A DNA stretch of 64,000 nucleotides from Ichthyosporea sp. XGB-2017a (lineage: Eukaryota; Opisthokonta; Ichthyosporea). The DNA is taken from the NCBI GenBank assembly GCA_002811675.1, contig PDIM01010323.1:97585-161584 (forward strand). The letters run 5' to 3'. The notes under the pieces are model-generated. The model saw only the letters and a list, made by a program, of their open reading frames with translations, was not told where the DNA came from and did no database searches. Position 1 is the stretch's first letter, and each line of letters opens with the position of its first letter. Positions 43,316 to 54,100 of the stretch are shown piece after piece. The translations under genes were made by a program, and so were the position numbers.

Positions 43316-45673
43316 ATGGAGGACGATACGGAATCAGAAAAGGTTGAGTTTGGGATTGCTCTGGGGGAGTTCTTGGGAGACTGCTTTTCTGCCCTTACGC
43401 CAGTTGCGTGGAAAGAATTGTTGGAGGCTGTGAAGGAGAGTGTGCTTGGTGCAAAAGGGGTCGGAGCTGTGTCAGTGTCATTACCTGAAAATCTGACTTC
43501 TCCATTATGTGATTACCTTGGTCCAGGTAGCTCCTCTTGTATCCATTTAGCGCTAGGCCCAGAAGAGATGAATGACGCGCTGATTCGCTTTTTCTCAAGT
43601 GTAACTGATTTCTCAAATGAAGCGTTTACTCGGCATTATTCGGGAATAGAGTCTATTCTTAGAGAGCAGCCTTACCCCCAAATTTCTTTTGTATCATTCT
43701 CCAATGAGTTTGTGCAGTATTTTTATAGGACTGTGAAGGAAAAAGAAAGGTTTCCATTTGCTGCTGTTGAAGAAATCGAAAAGGCGTTGCCCTTGACGCG
43801 CATAATTCAAGGATGCAACGATACTTTACGAATGTTTTTGATTTACAATGCCACTGTAATATTTTTGATTGGCCCTGGGCCCAAAACCTTTTCACAAATG
43901 AAACGGGCCTTGAATATTTGCGAAGCAGGTCTTAAGAAAGGTGTAGATATGGAGATAGTTAGCAGAGAGAGAGATTGGCTTCGTGAACAACTTCAAGTAC
44001 TTGCTTTTGCTCTTGATACTCTCACCGGGGAATGCCTGAATAATTACACCCCACCAAAAGACGGAAATGAGAAGAAATGCGTGTTCATTCCGCCTTCTTT
44101 GACCCAAATACCAATGGATAGTTCCAAAAAAAGTGATTTTAATATGCGGTGTTTCGCTAAAACTGTAACCTGCTTCCGTCTATTTAGTCAGCAATTATAC
44201 TCGGATGTTGTCAATGCATGCAACAATGAAATGGGAAAAAAAATCGCTAATGAAGTTCCAAGTATGATGTACATGAAAGGTAAGAACATATAGTTAGTAG
44301 TGTTTTTTTAGACCAAATCAATTGATTATTTTCCTTTTCCTCCATGAACTTTAAGTTTTGAGTCTTTTGCGAATGGGTTGTTCCGAAGTTTGTCGAAATG
44401 AATGTGTTGAACTGTTGAAACGAGAAGCATTAAAGCCAATCCATTCGGTATTAGCGAATGTCTTGGCATTTATTTCTTTGCAAAGAGTAAGCGCTTTGTA
44501 CTCCGAGAAAAAGACTTCAAATAAGATAATTTATTGATGTATATTTTTTTCCTTTAGAAAGAGACTAGGGTGGAAGCAATAATGCACATGGAGAAAGTGC
44601 TTAACAGTACTACTAATCGTAAGCATTTTCTTTTCAATTTGTCCTTGATCCTTCATATACAGGAAAACTTCGATGATGAATTTTCTGTTCTTGAGGTCAT
44701 CGGAAAAGTAAGTTGAGCTTGTTTGTGATAGAGGAGAAGACAATGCATTAATAGTGCTTTCATCTGTTCCGATGTTTGTAGGACTTGAGGAGTGAAAAGC
44801 AGAATATTTCTATCTGTGAAGAAAATGATTTATCTCGAGCCTTGAAAGGGTCTTTATTCAAACATTTTCAAGAGGGGGCACTTGCTTTTCCGCACTGTTT
44901 GAAGGCACACCGAACTTTACTCTTCCCTTTGTACCTGTATAGAGCTGGACTTTGCTGTGCTACCAGAAAAAAATTTGGTGAGGCAGAAAAGCTACTTACT
45001 GGTTGCCTTAGAATTATAGAAAAAGATAAAACTTGTTCTTTTGTTTCTAAATGTACTCTTTTGCAACAGCTGGCGTACGTATTGTTCAATGCTCGCAAGC
45101 CAGTCAACTGCTTGGCCGTTTGCTGCGAATTGAAACGGATGGAACTGCAGTTTAGTATATGGCGGGCATATTTGGAAATATCTTGCTTCATATCCTTGGG
45201 AAGGGTGGATAAAGCAGTTTCTCTGTGTTCCGTTGCAGTTCAAGAATACCTGAATATCAGAAGCGGTGAACTGCGAGAGGGCGAAACTGGAGTCGCCAGT
45301 GTGCTATGTGCTTGGGCGATTCTTCTCCGCAAACGACGTGCGTTAAGGGAGTCTTCTGATAAATTGAAATCTGCATGCATTATTTTATCACCGAATACGT
45401 TCCATAAATATGACAGCTCTTTTTCGATAGTTTGCAATTTTGCTTTAGACCTTATTGACCAAGGAAAGAAAAATGAAGCGGTTTCCATCATTGAAGGTTA
45501 CAAAATGGACCTTATTTGCAACGTGAGGTAAGAACTCCTTTGAAATACAAGGCGATATTTTTTTTACATGCTACAGAACACTTCGATTAACACCATTAAT
45601 TTATTTTGCAAAACGTAGTGGAAATCAACTCAACATTGTTAACGCATTCAAAGCTTTTAAGCAAAGATGTTGA
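43316..45673 (+). CDS. Unknown helical, TPR-like protein
   Basis: Five exons: 43316-44279, 44356-44486, 44558-44707, 44782-45527, 45619-45673; 681 aa. All joins keep frame (phases 1, 0, 0, 2). I do not recognise the family. The whole protein is predicted helical: an N-terminal half with a conserved-looking LTRIIQGCNDTLRMFL block, and a C-terminal third resembling TPR/PCI-type repeats (YLYRAGLCCATRKKFGEAEK; AYVLFNARKPVNCLAVCCEL; CNFALDLIDQGKKNEAVSII). The last exon adds GNQLNIVNAFKAFKQRC. CNOT10 and COP9/PCI subunits were considered; neither is supported strongly. It lacks membrane segments and signal peptide. Converges on the L-domain gene with 27 bp between the stops. Confidence 0.72.
45600..45605 (-). 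terminator. Candidate poly(A) signal of the L-domain gene
   Basis: TTTATT (minus AATAAA) lies 96 nt past the L-domain stop, inside the last intron of the convergent gene, so the L-domain mRNA would run antisense over that gene's last exon. Confidence 0.5.
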
Positions 45674-45700
45674 AATAGTCAATATTTCATTTTCTCTGTG

Positions 45701-48244
45701 TTAACATTTGGGATTTGTACCACACTTCATATTATCATTGAAATGGCAAACGCCTTGAGCTGGTGTGGTCAATGGAAATGGTATATCGGGAACACAATAA
45801 CTTGGGTTGTTTGCAATAATGACTGTGGATGGTTTTGTTGTTATATTCGCAAAGTTCACTGTAGCGAGAACAGAATTGTTCACCACTTTAAGGCAGTAAT
45901 TTAAAGTCCGAAGTTTTGGGAACGAAACTTCTTTCAGCCTTGAATTATTCAACCATTGCATTCCAAAAGGAGTCGCACGCAGGTCGACTTCTGGGTTTTC
46001 AGGTTCATATTTGCAAGAGGCCCGTCTATCTACTTCCTCCTTACCTGTTGATTCCAATTTAGGGAAAACTGCCCCCTCTAGCCTTGGATTCTTCACTATT
46101 TGAATCCCAAGAGCCCTCAAGATAGGAAGTTCAAACGTTCGTAAAGCTTGGTTTTCCAGAAGATAAACATGGCCATCAACTTCCTGAACTTTCAGAAAAG
46201 AAATATTTGCAAGTTTGGGGTTTTCCACAATTACAACTGAGGGCATATACTCTTGATTAGTATTAAGCAACTCTCTTAAATAATAATAAAGATCAGTAAT
46301 GGGCAAAAATCCTATAAATCCCCACGCATTCGCAGGTGTGGATGGTGTAGTAGTACCATTGTAGGTTGCAACTCTCGTTAGGGCCTTCATTGACAGGTTT
46401 TCAAGATTATGGTTTTCTACTATCATTAAATATGTTGATTTAGAAAAGCTGGGGAGCTCAAGGAATTTCAATTTAGAATTCCCTACAAGTGAAAACCCAC
46501 CACGGTCGAGAGAAGAAGCATTGAACTTCTCAAGGTTTTCGTTTAAAGCAATCAGAATATCGGGATCTTCTTTTAAACTAGGTATATTTAACTCGGTCAT
46601 GAGGGAATTTCCTATGACGGAAAACCGCCCTTTCACAGAACTAAGTTGAGGAAACCGAGCATACTTGGCTCCAGGATTGTAGGTAATGATGACATCATAC
46701 ACAGTCTTCAACAAAGGAAAACAAATTGTCTTTAGACTAAAATTACCAGTCATTGTTAGCATATTGCCAACAATACGTAGACTCTCTAAACACGCATCAA
46801 GAAGTCCTATATTCATGGAAAAGGAGAAACTTTGCTCAATGCTGTCCAATTTGTTAAAGTTAATCATAGAATCCGCTGTAAATATGTTTTGAGCAACAGT
46901 GATATTCACTGCTGTTGTTAAGGAAGCAAAAGATATGTTGGCTATAGTATCACAGCTATATATATATATTTGCTCAGCACTACTAAGCTCATCAGCTTGA
47001 ATAGACAATGACGCTTTCGGAGTACTAAGCTTGGTTATTACCAGGGATTTAACAAGCCCAATTTGGTCAAAGTTTATATTCCGAAGTGGGCCTCCTTTCA
47101 ATTCAATGTGTTCAACGTCTGTTAAGTGCCTGAATTTCAAAGTTTCCAATAATGCATTGTCTTTAAGCTCCAGGGATTTTACAGAATACAAATTCGAAAG
47201 ACCAAGATCAGACATATTCCCATTATTAGATATATCAATACGCTCACCCACTCGAGTCAAGCTAGGAAAGACAAGTGAGACGAGTTGAGAGTTATTTTTC
47301 ACGGTCAAATTCCCCGTTATGTATCTCAGATTAGGAAAATATATCACTCTCCAGAGGGAATCTTTAATCTCTATACTTTCCACTTTAAAAACCGTATCCA
47401 CAGATATAGTTGGGTAGAAAAACCTCCCTGGATCAACGAACGCCGTCAATGAAAATTGAATAACCTCGTTGCATTCATTTTGGTACTTGTACATGTGCAA
47501 GCTTTCAGTACTATTAATAGTGATGTTAGGGCACGGGTCCGACTTGTAAGGATAAGGCGTGTATTCATCTCCCCCATCATATACAACAATGAATGTAGCG
47601 ACAAGTAATGCGAGCACAAATACAAAAAATGCAAACAGCACCTTCATTCTAATTGTGTGGTAGTGGTAGAACTTTCGTGTGTCGTTTTGGATGACGTTCA
47701 TAAATGAGTGCGAATGTGGCGCTATATTCAATGAAACGATCGGGTTAAGCTTTTCAACGTGTTCGAAATCACTCGCTATCTTTTCGTTATTCGCTTTTAG
47801 TCCTCCCAATGCAGTCTTTCTCCATGTTTCATTTGCTTGCGGGTTGCTTTCCATCATTTGATGCTCTTCAATCGCAACTTTCTTTGTCACACTTTTGAAC
47901 GTAAACAAATTGCTGAATTTGCCAAACAAATTTCCATGCCTATTTCTACTACTTTGCCCCTCTTCCATTTCCCGCTCAGTTTCACTTAGCTCTTCATCAC
48001 TCTCTTCCCCAAAGGGCTCCTTATCTTCATACCCCCCTCCTCTATACGAAATCCTTCCCCCAATGTTACCGCTATCGTGCTGAGCAGCTCTATCCCTTTG
48101 TAAAGCCACTAGATTGACTGGCGACTTACCCTGACCCTCCCCACTCCAAATCCCTGATCCCACAGAAAGTGGCGCTGTTGAAAGAGTTGATCCCCTATGA
48201 ATAGGGGGGGCATTAGTTGCCTGCTCTTTCCCTTCGTCATTCAT
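45701..48244 (-). CDS. Type II membrane protein with receptor-L-domain (Ecm33-like) ectodomain
   Basis: Single exon, 847 aa; ATG at 48244. The first 199 residues are polar, Ser/Glu-rich and have no signal peptide. One transmembrane helix lies at about 200-222 (VLFAFFVFVLALLVATFIVV). The ectodomain (about 225-847) has many N-x-S/T sites and repeated L-domain/LRR-like strands of the type IxxNxxLxxLxFPxLxxV (for example IVENPKLANISFLKVQEV), with Cys at both ends (YKSDPCPN; CVPDIPF to KCGTNPKC). The repeats resemble fungal Ecm33/Sps2 wall proteins and the receptor L domain of insulin/EGF receptors, but those carry a signal peptide and GPI or type I anchor. A surface or wall-organisation role is inferred. 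Confidence 0.8.
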   Translation of the reverse strand: MNDEGKEQATNAPPIHRGSTLSTAPLSVGSGIWSGEGQGKSPVNLVALQRDRAAQHDSGNIGGRISYRGGGYEDKEPFGEESDEELSETEREMEEGQSSRNRHGNLFGKFSNLFTFKSVTKKVAIEEHQMMESNPQANETWRKTALGGLKANNEKIASDFEHVEKLNPIVSLNIAPHSHSFMNVIQNDTRKFYHYHTIRMKVLFAFFVFVLALLVATFIVVYDGGDEYTPYPYKSDPCPNITINSTESLHMYKYQNECNEVIQFSLTAFVDPGRFFYPTISVDTVFKVESIEIKDSLWRVIYFPNLRYITGNLTVKNNSQLVSLVFPSLTRVGERIDISNNGNMSDLGLSNLYSVKSLELKDNALLETLKFRHLTDVEHIELKGGPLRNINFDQIGLVKSLVITKLSTPKASLSIQADELSSAEQIYIYSCDTIANISFASLTTAVNITVAQNIFTADSMINFNKLDSIEQSFSFSMNIGLLDACLESLRIVGNMLTMTGNFSLKTICFPLLKTVYDVIITYNPGAKYARFPQLSSVKGRFSVIGNSLMTELNIPSLKEDPDILIALNENLEKFNASSLDRGGFSLVGNSKLKFLELPSFSKSTYLMIVENHNLENLSMKALTRVATYNGTTTPSTPANAWGFIGFLPITDLYYYLRELLNTNQEYMPSVVIVENPKLANISFLKVQEVDGHVYLLENQALRTFELPILRALGIQIVKNPRLEGAVFPKLESTGKEEVDRRASCKYEPENPEVDLRATPFGMQWLNNSRLKEVSFPKLRTLNYCLKVVNNSVLATVNFANITTKPSTVIIANNPSYCVPDIPFPLTTPAQGVCHFNDNMKCGTNPKC

Positions 48245-48762
48245 TATATATAAACCACCCCCACTCAAACACCCTTAAAATCCCTCCCCTCAAACTTTAT
48301 ACAAGATCCCCTTCCCACTCACAACACTTCCTTTCCCAATACTCGACCCTCTATACATTTAAGCACATTATACAAGATCATGTACTTCGGTGGGAAAATA
48401 GAAAAGAAGACTTGCAGGGGCACCAAGGCCGGCCCAAGCACTAAGCAGGCTGGCGCAGAACTCAGCGCCGCCGCAGCAGGCTCACAGCAGCAGTGCAAGC
48501 CAGGGAGCTCCCTGGTGCAAGCCAGCGGTGGAGACTATGAAGTGATCATGATATAACCCTAACCCTTATATCTATCCATTATAAACTATTAGATCAGCAG
48601 CAGCAGCAGCTGTTTACTTGGACTTCATTTTTATTTCATTGGTGTTTTGTTTTTGTCGACTGATCTGTTGCTCTTTGGACTTTACCAAAATCTACTTTTG
48701 CGGCTTTTTCTTCTGGTGGGTGAATGAGTTGAGTTGGGAATCCTGTGTTGTTTGTTTCCATA
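48245..48762. promoter_or_regulatory. Divergent promoter, L-domain protein / C6orf120 homologue
   Basis: 518 bp. It includes a 16-bp perfect palindrome flanked by direct repeats (48493-48525), CCCTAAC (GTTAGGG on -) at 48557-48563 within ATAACCCTAACCCTTAT, and CAGCTG at 48607-48612. No gene seen. Confidence 0.55.
48493..48525. repeat. 16-bp palindrome between 11-bp direct repeats
   Basis: GTGCAAGCCAG occurs at 48493-48503 and 48515-48525 (period 22). CCAGGGAGCTCCCTGG at 48500-48515 is a perfect palindrome overlapping both. Confidence 0.9.
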
Positions 48763-49332
48763 ATGAGCCCCTCGAAGACCCTCGCAATGAGACATGTGTC
48801 ACTTAGACACCCCGGCATTGGCCTATTTGTGTTTTCCTCATCGTTGGCAACGTTTAGAGTGCTACTGTTTGTGTCCTTTATTGCGCTTCTGGATTCGGCT
48901 TCTGCCAGTGATTGGTTGTCGCAATATGGATCTTTTGGCCTCAGCGAAAGTGATAAAGGCGCCGAAGGAATGAAGTATTTTCATATCAATTATCAGGGCA
49001 ACTATACTGTAGCTTTGAGATCACTTGAAGGGGATGCTGATTTGTATATCCAGGAAAATGGCGGCAAGCCATCGCCAAAGTTTTACAAAGAGTCTTCAAC
49101 CACTTGCGATATTGATGTTGTTTATATCAGCCATGAACAAAAATTCCCTGTAGTTATTGGTGTGTATCAATATAGCTATCATACCAATGTAAAGTATCAT
49201 CTTCGCGTCACTGATGAATTTATCCCCATCAGCCAACTTAGAAATGAATCCGAAAGCCTGTTTAAGATGAGTGATATCATTGAAATGTTGCTGCCAGCTT
49301 TAGAGTTTATCTTGGAAGTGTTAAGCAACTAG
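48763..49332 (+). CDS. C6orf120: UPF0669 family secreted protein (C6orf120 homologue)
   Basis: Single exon, 189 aa (human C6orf120 191). The N-terminal hydrophobic stretch (about 27-50, LLFVSFIALLDSASAS) is a signal peptide preceded by a basic extension. The core matches the family: LRSLEGDADLYIQENG, SPKFYKESSTTCDIDVVYI and VVIGVYQYSYHTNVKYHLRV (human LKGDADLYVS, SATCGPDAVSI, VGIGVYGH). The amphipathic C-terminus IEMLLPALEFILEVL mirrors human LWTILISILKLVLEIL. A secreted N-glycoprotein of little-known function. N-x-S/T sites are present (GNYTVAL, RNESESL). Its stop is 26 bp from that of the convergent methyltransferase. Confidence 0.88.
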   Translation: MSPSKTLAMRHVSLRHPGIGLFVFSSSLATFRVLLFVSFIALLDSASASDWLSQYGSFGLSESDKGAEGMKYFHINYQGNYTVALRSLEGDADLYIQENGGKPSPKFYKESSTTCDIDVVYISHEQKFPVVIGVYQYSYHTNVKYHLRVTDEFIPISQLRNESESLFKMSDIIEMLLPALEFILEVLSN

Positions 49333-49358
49333 ACAGAACTATGAAGATACTCTTTGTG

Positions 49359-50493
49359 TTATGTTTCGGACTTAGTCGAATTGTCATTCGTCTCTTCTTG
49401 TTCCCCCGGAATTATAAACTTCCGTGGGATGAGAATATACACATAGAAATGTGCGTTCAAATGTAAGTCAAACACTTGGCAAGCATCTTTAGGTAGTGGA
49501 GGTTTTGGAATTTGAATAATCTCCAGATCCCAGTCAGGCGCGGCATTTTGGAGTAAAGGGCGTCGAGTATTAGGCTCTCCGGAAGAAATGATTATCATTG
49601 CCCCGTCTGGCTTCAGCGTTCTAAGAGATTCTTTTATCATATCTACTGATTTTCTTTTTCCTTCGCGAGAGCACTGTTGTTTCATGAAATGTGTTACGTT
49701 TAATGTTCGGCCTTGTGGCGATTGCTGCAATGGCGTGAATACTTACCAAGCATGTATCTAGTGTTCCCTTGTCGATAATCAAATCAATAGATCCAACTGG
49801 AAAGCTGAGCTTTAAAGCATCCATAACAACAACTAGAGGGAACCAGTATTAAGACGATCAGTAATAAGTCAAGTTGTTACCAACACCTTTGTTCTGTGTT
49901 TACGCTGATAAATTTGAATTGTGAGTACTTACATCTCAAGGACTTATTAGTTGCATGCTTCTTTTTCATATGCGTTATAACAGTTGATGAATTGTCGATG
50001 TTTATAACTGAATCGTAGCCTAGTTGAGCAATGTGCAGGCCCATATCTGAAGAAATATGTTTGATTAGAGTTCACCAATAAAGAGATCTTCGACATGCTA
50101 CATATTCTGCTTGTTTAATACCACTTACTGGAGTTCCCACACCCAATAACAACGATGGTGTCATCTTCGCAAAAGTATGGTTTTATATATCCTTCTATAT
50201 ATGTGAAATCACACAAATATTCCGTCGGTTGGGCATTTGTCCTAATTGTATGGAAATTCAACGATATAAGCAATCTGAATTAAATTCCATTATTTTTGGT
50301 TTGATAAAAGAAAATAACTAGACTTTTAAACTTACGAAGCTGCATTACTGTATCTCCTATTCCAATATTCTAAATCCCCATAACTTTCTAGAACACTATT
50401 TCCGTTAAACTGCTCACTTTTTAACAGGCTTTTCAATATTTGCTCCCGTGGCGGTTTTCGATGCCCTTTCGGTAAATTGATCTCTTTCTCCAT
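49359..50493 (-). CDS. METTL13/EEF1AKMT4-type S-adenosylmethionine methyltransferase
   Basis: Five exons: 50493-50336, 50241-50129, 50046-49933, 49832-49747, 49673-49359; 261 aa. The joins (phases 2, 1, 1, 0) rebuild the family fold: ESYGDLEYWNRRYSNA, then the SAM-binding motif I TIVVIGCGNS (82-90) running into NMGLHIAQLGYDSVINIDNS with its acidic ribose-binding residue, VVMDALKLSFPVGSIDLIID and KGTLDTCL (150-157). This is the EEF1AKMT4/METTL13 lysine methyltransferase branch (human VLGCGNS, EKGTLDAL); members methylate eEF1A. The C-terminal 40 residues are polar and variable. With four introns in 1.1 kb it is the most intron-dense gene here. Upstream of 50493 the frame is open without ATG. 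Confidence 0.87.
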
Positions 50494-51152
50494 CACACAC
50501 ACAGAAGCTTTTGTTACTGCCAACGTAAGATTATCAATCCATTCATACCCTCAATACATCAAAATCTAACCCCCCTTCACCACCCCCGTTCCCATTTGCC
50601 TTCTCAGTTCTCAGATATCTTCCCACACCCCAGAAAGACTCGGAACAGCGGTTGTCAAGGAAAAAGCCCCATTTACCGCTATTTGCCTTTTCATTGGATG
50701 AAATTGTTACCTTTTTTTTTTTCCAAAAAGTTTTTTTTTTTTTGCAATATAATTTCTGGTTGTGCCAGAATTATCATATTTATTTACACTATTTGCGAAA
50801 TGGCGCTTTATCACTTTATCATTTGCTCTTTATAAGTTTGCTTTCCTTCGTCTTAGCGAGCTTCTGTTATTCTTTAAATATCCATTTTGTTAATCCTTTA
50901 ACTCGTCAAGACGTTGAGCGAAATAGTTGATTCACATACTAATACGAGCGATGCACTCTTTGAGAATCATGGGTGTAGAGCTTCTCTAGTCCTCCATGAA
51001 GTTCCCAACGTGGTTGAGCAGAATCGTTATAATAATCTCTCTGTTCGATTGCTCCTATTTCATTCGACTCGGCAAAAAGTTCATTTTTAGTTGAGTGCTT
51101 TTTTTTTCGTATTTCGTAATAATTTAATAATTTGTTCTTATAATAATAGACC
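50494..51152. promoter_or_regulatory. Divergent promoter, methyltransferase / lebercilin
   Basis: 659 bp. Long T-runs at 50711-50745, AT-rich toward lebercilin, and a GGGGGGTTAGAT element on minus (50563-50575). No CAGCTG or GTTAGGG, and no convincing gene. Confidence 0.45.
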
Positions 51153-54100
51153 ATGAGTGAGTATTCGGACGATTTTGATTCGGATAGGGGGGAAGAGGAC
51201 CTGGGGGAATCCTTTTCCAATCATGTGTCTGGGATCGGGAAGCTAAAGGGTAAAGTGGGACATGATCGTATGACTAGCGATAAAAGTGACAGCGAGAGCT
51301 CGACCTCGAGCGGTTCTTCAGGATCAGACTCGGAATCGGACTCAAGTTCAACCACTACAGGGGATAAACACATTGGGAGACTAAAAACAATTAACAAGAG
51401 GCTCAACAAAAAAGTAAATGAATTCAAAGTTTCTGTTGAACAGTCAAAAAAGAAACCGCCAATGCCTGAAGAAGCAACGAAGCCTAGAAAAAAACTTAAA
51501 CAAGAAAAAGCTCGGATTTTTACAGAAGTTGAAGTGGAACAGATAAATAGTCTTCAAAACTTATTAAATCAAAAAGAACTGCTAGTAAAAGAGTTGACTG
51601 AAGAAAATCGAACTCTGAAGAGAATGCAACAGCGACAGGAAAAGGCCTTGCAGCAGTATGACAAGCAAGATGCCGAATTGCCTCAGTACGTTCATCGGCA
51701 CGAGGAAACGGTGAGGTCTTTAAAGCTCCAGGCAAAGAAGTATTCACAACAAATTGTTGAGCACGAAAAGAGACTCAAATCTTTACACCTTGAAATGACC
51801 AAATTCAAGGAAAAAAATGATGATTTGCAAAGACGGCTGCAAGCCAAAGGGATCCCTCAGAGAGAGCAGCTATTAGAAGAATTGAAAACGGTAAAGGAAG
51901 AGGTTAATGAGCTGAAAAAGGGACATGACACTGAAATTAAAAAAATAACTTTGGACCTCAAAACCAGGGAAAGAGAGCTAAAGAACGTCAAGGCTTCACT
52001 GAAAAAGACTGCCGCAGATCATAAGGAACTTCTCACAAGCCACCAGGATGTTGTGAAAGGAGTATCAGAGCGTCTTCAGGTATCTGAGAAAGTGTAAATG
52101 GCTTGTTTCTTGCTTGATTTAATACTAATTGCATTCATTTTAATGACATTTATTTCCAAACGGTTTAGGAAAAAGAAAAAGAAATAGACATGATAAAGCA
52201 ACGATATAACGAATTAAGAGTAAAACAAATGCACGCTGCCAAAAAGCAAAAGGAAAGGGAGGAAAAATTGAAAGAAGACATGACAGACGAAATGAGAGCG
52301 AAATTACAAGAAACTCGCGATTACTATCAGAGTATGCCGAAGTCTGTTGTGTATGTCTCTGTAGACGAAACACGACAGCCTGTGGGACAAAAAGTCTCTT
52401 CCAAGACACCTTCAGAATCTAAGCCAAAAAGAATAGTTAATGGCCCTCCTTTAAAATCTCCTATAGAACCTGCCCCTCATGCAAGGGTAAATGAAATTAA
52501 AACAGGTAGATCTGGCTTTGCAGCACGAAAAAAGGCGGAAAAGATGAAAAAAGAAATAGTAAAATCAAAATCAGCGGATTCTCAAAAACGGAAAGCGAAG
52601 GCATCCCCAGTGAGCTCTGCAAAAAGCGATTCCAATGGGCGAAGTAAGAAGAGTATGAGTAGCTCGCGTTCAAGTATAGACACAGATATAAATAGTGAGT
52701 CTGAAGAAGAGCGCCTTCAGTCTGCCAGCTCGAAAGGAGTAAAGAAAGACCAGCCCAAATTTTCATTGCCGTTAAGAGAAAATTCTGCCCAAAGTACTGA
52801 CTCCGTTTCCTCAAAAATGTCGTTAAGTGACCACATTGAAAAGGAACAAGATGTTATCGAAAAAGAGCTTGAGAGTGGGTTTTCATTCCAAAAAGGGATA
52901 ACTGAAGGCACTATGGCGCCTGATGATATCGGGGTGAAAGAAAGTAAAGATTTTAGTCAGGGAGATTTGGGCAAAGACAATAGCAAGAATCCAGAGAGTG
53001 CTGGGGATAGCCGTCTGGAGGCACCTGAATATCAGGAAGAGCTTGCCAACTCCAGCAGCAGCGAAGATTCTAATTCTAGCGATGGGAATGAGCCTAATTG
53101 TGAGACAGCGAAAAGTATTCAAGGGGAAAATACGTTTGATGAGGATATCAAAGAAAGTCTACCAGCTGCAAATCTTCAAGAAACTACCGCTACCGCTCAG
53201 GAACCTGTGGTAGCAGAGACCGCGGTAGTAAATTCAGAATCCAATACCAAAGATCAGAACATAAATAGCCCCGGGAATAGTTTCCCGGTGAATGAAAAGC
53301 CTTTTGTTGCAAATGAGACGACTATAATTTCAAATGAAAATTCCAATTTTTATGTTCAAAGTAAGGAACTTGGTAAAGAAGAACCAAGCCCAGCCAACTA
53401 TAACCCTGAAGTGGCAGACGTAAAACCTAATTCAGGGGTTGAAGAGTCTGAATCTAAGCCTGTGGAAGTCATTTCTAGTGCAAAATGGCCTGAGAACGCC
53501 TCAAATGTGGCTGAAGAAACTCCTGTGAGCACAGATGTCAATGCCAATGAATGCACCGCTGAAGAAGAGGAAGAAAAACATAAACAAAAAGAACTCCTGT
53601 TACAGAGATTAAAGGCTATCGATGCTGGAGAATCACTACTGACGGTGAATCCAATTAAGCCCAACGTATTAAGCACTACAGGCAAGCCAGAAGATGCTGA
53701 TATTATGTCGGTAGACGAAAGTATAGAAGAAGAAGTTGTTAGCATAAATGATTCACACACAACACCAAGAAAGTCTACTGCTCAAGACAGTATTGCTGCG
53801 GTGGACCCCAGCATATCTTCAAGGGAGCTTCATGGGGTAAAAGAAAATTCAAATTCGCGAAAGTCTAGCGGTAAAGTGCAAGGTTCTTCAAGGAAAATGT
53901 CTAGAAATAGCTCAACAAGCAGCATCACTCAGCATGCTTCTAAGAAGCCGACTTCACATGGGGGAAGCAGAAAAAGTACACCAGACAGAAAACAAAGTTA
54001 TGGGAGCAAGGGCAACATAGCCGAAGAATTGAAGAACAAGTATCTGTCAAAGTCGAGAAGTAGTTCTAGTGGTAGCTCGAAAAAATCACTTCAGAACAGC

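Noticed and set aside
44619-44662. Candidate 44-nt intron (GTAAGC...TACAG) in the helical-protein gene
   Set aside because: Removing it brings an immediate in-frame stop, whereas reading through keeps a good helical frame to the next GTAAGT donor.
40024-51152. RFX X-box motifs in ciliary promoters
   Set aside because: No convincing GTTGCC-N-GGCAAC type palindrome was found in the three ciliary promoters.
50939-51154. 71-codon minus ORF upstream of lebercilin
   Set aside because: Its ATG overlaps the lebercilin ATG, and it lacks any family feature.
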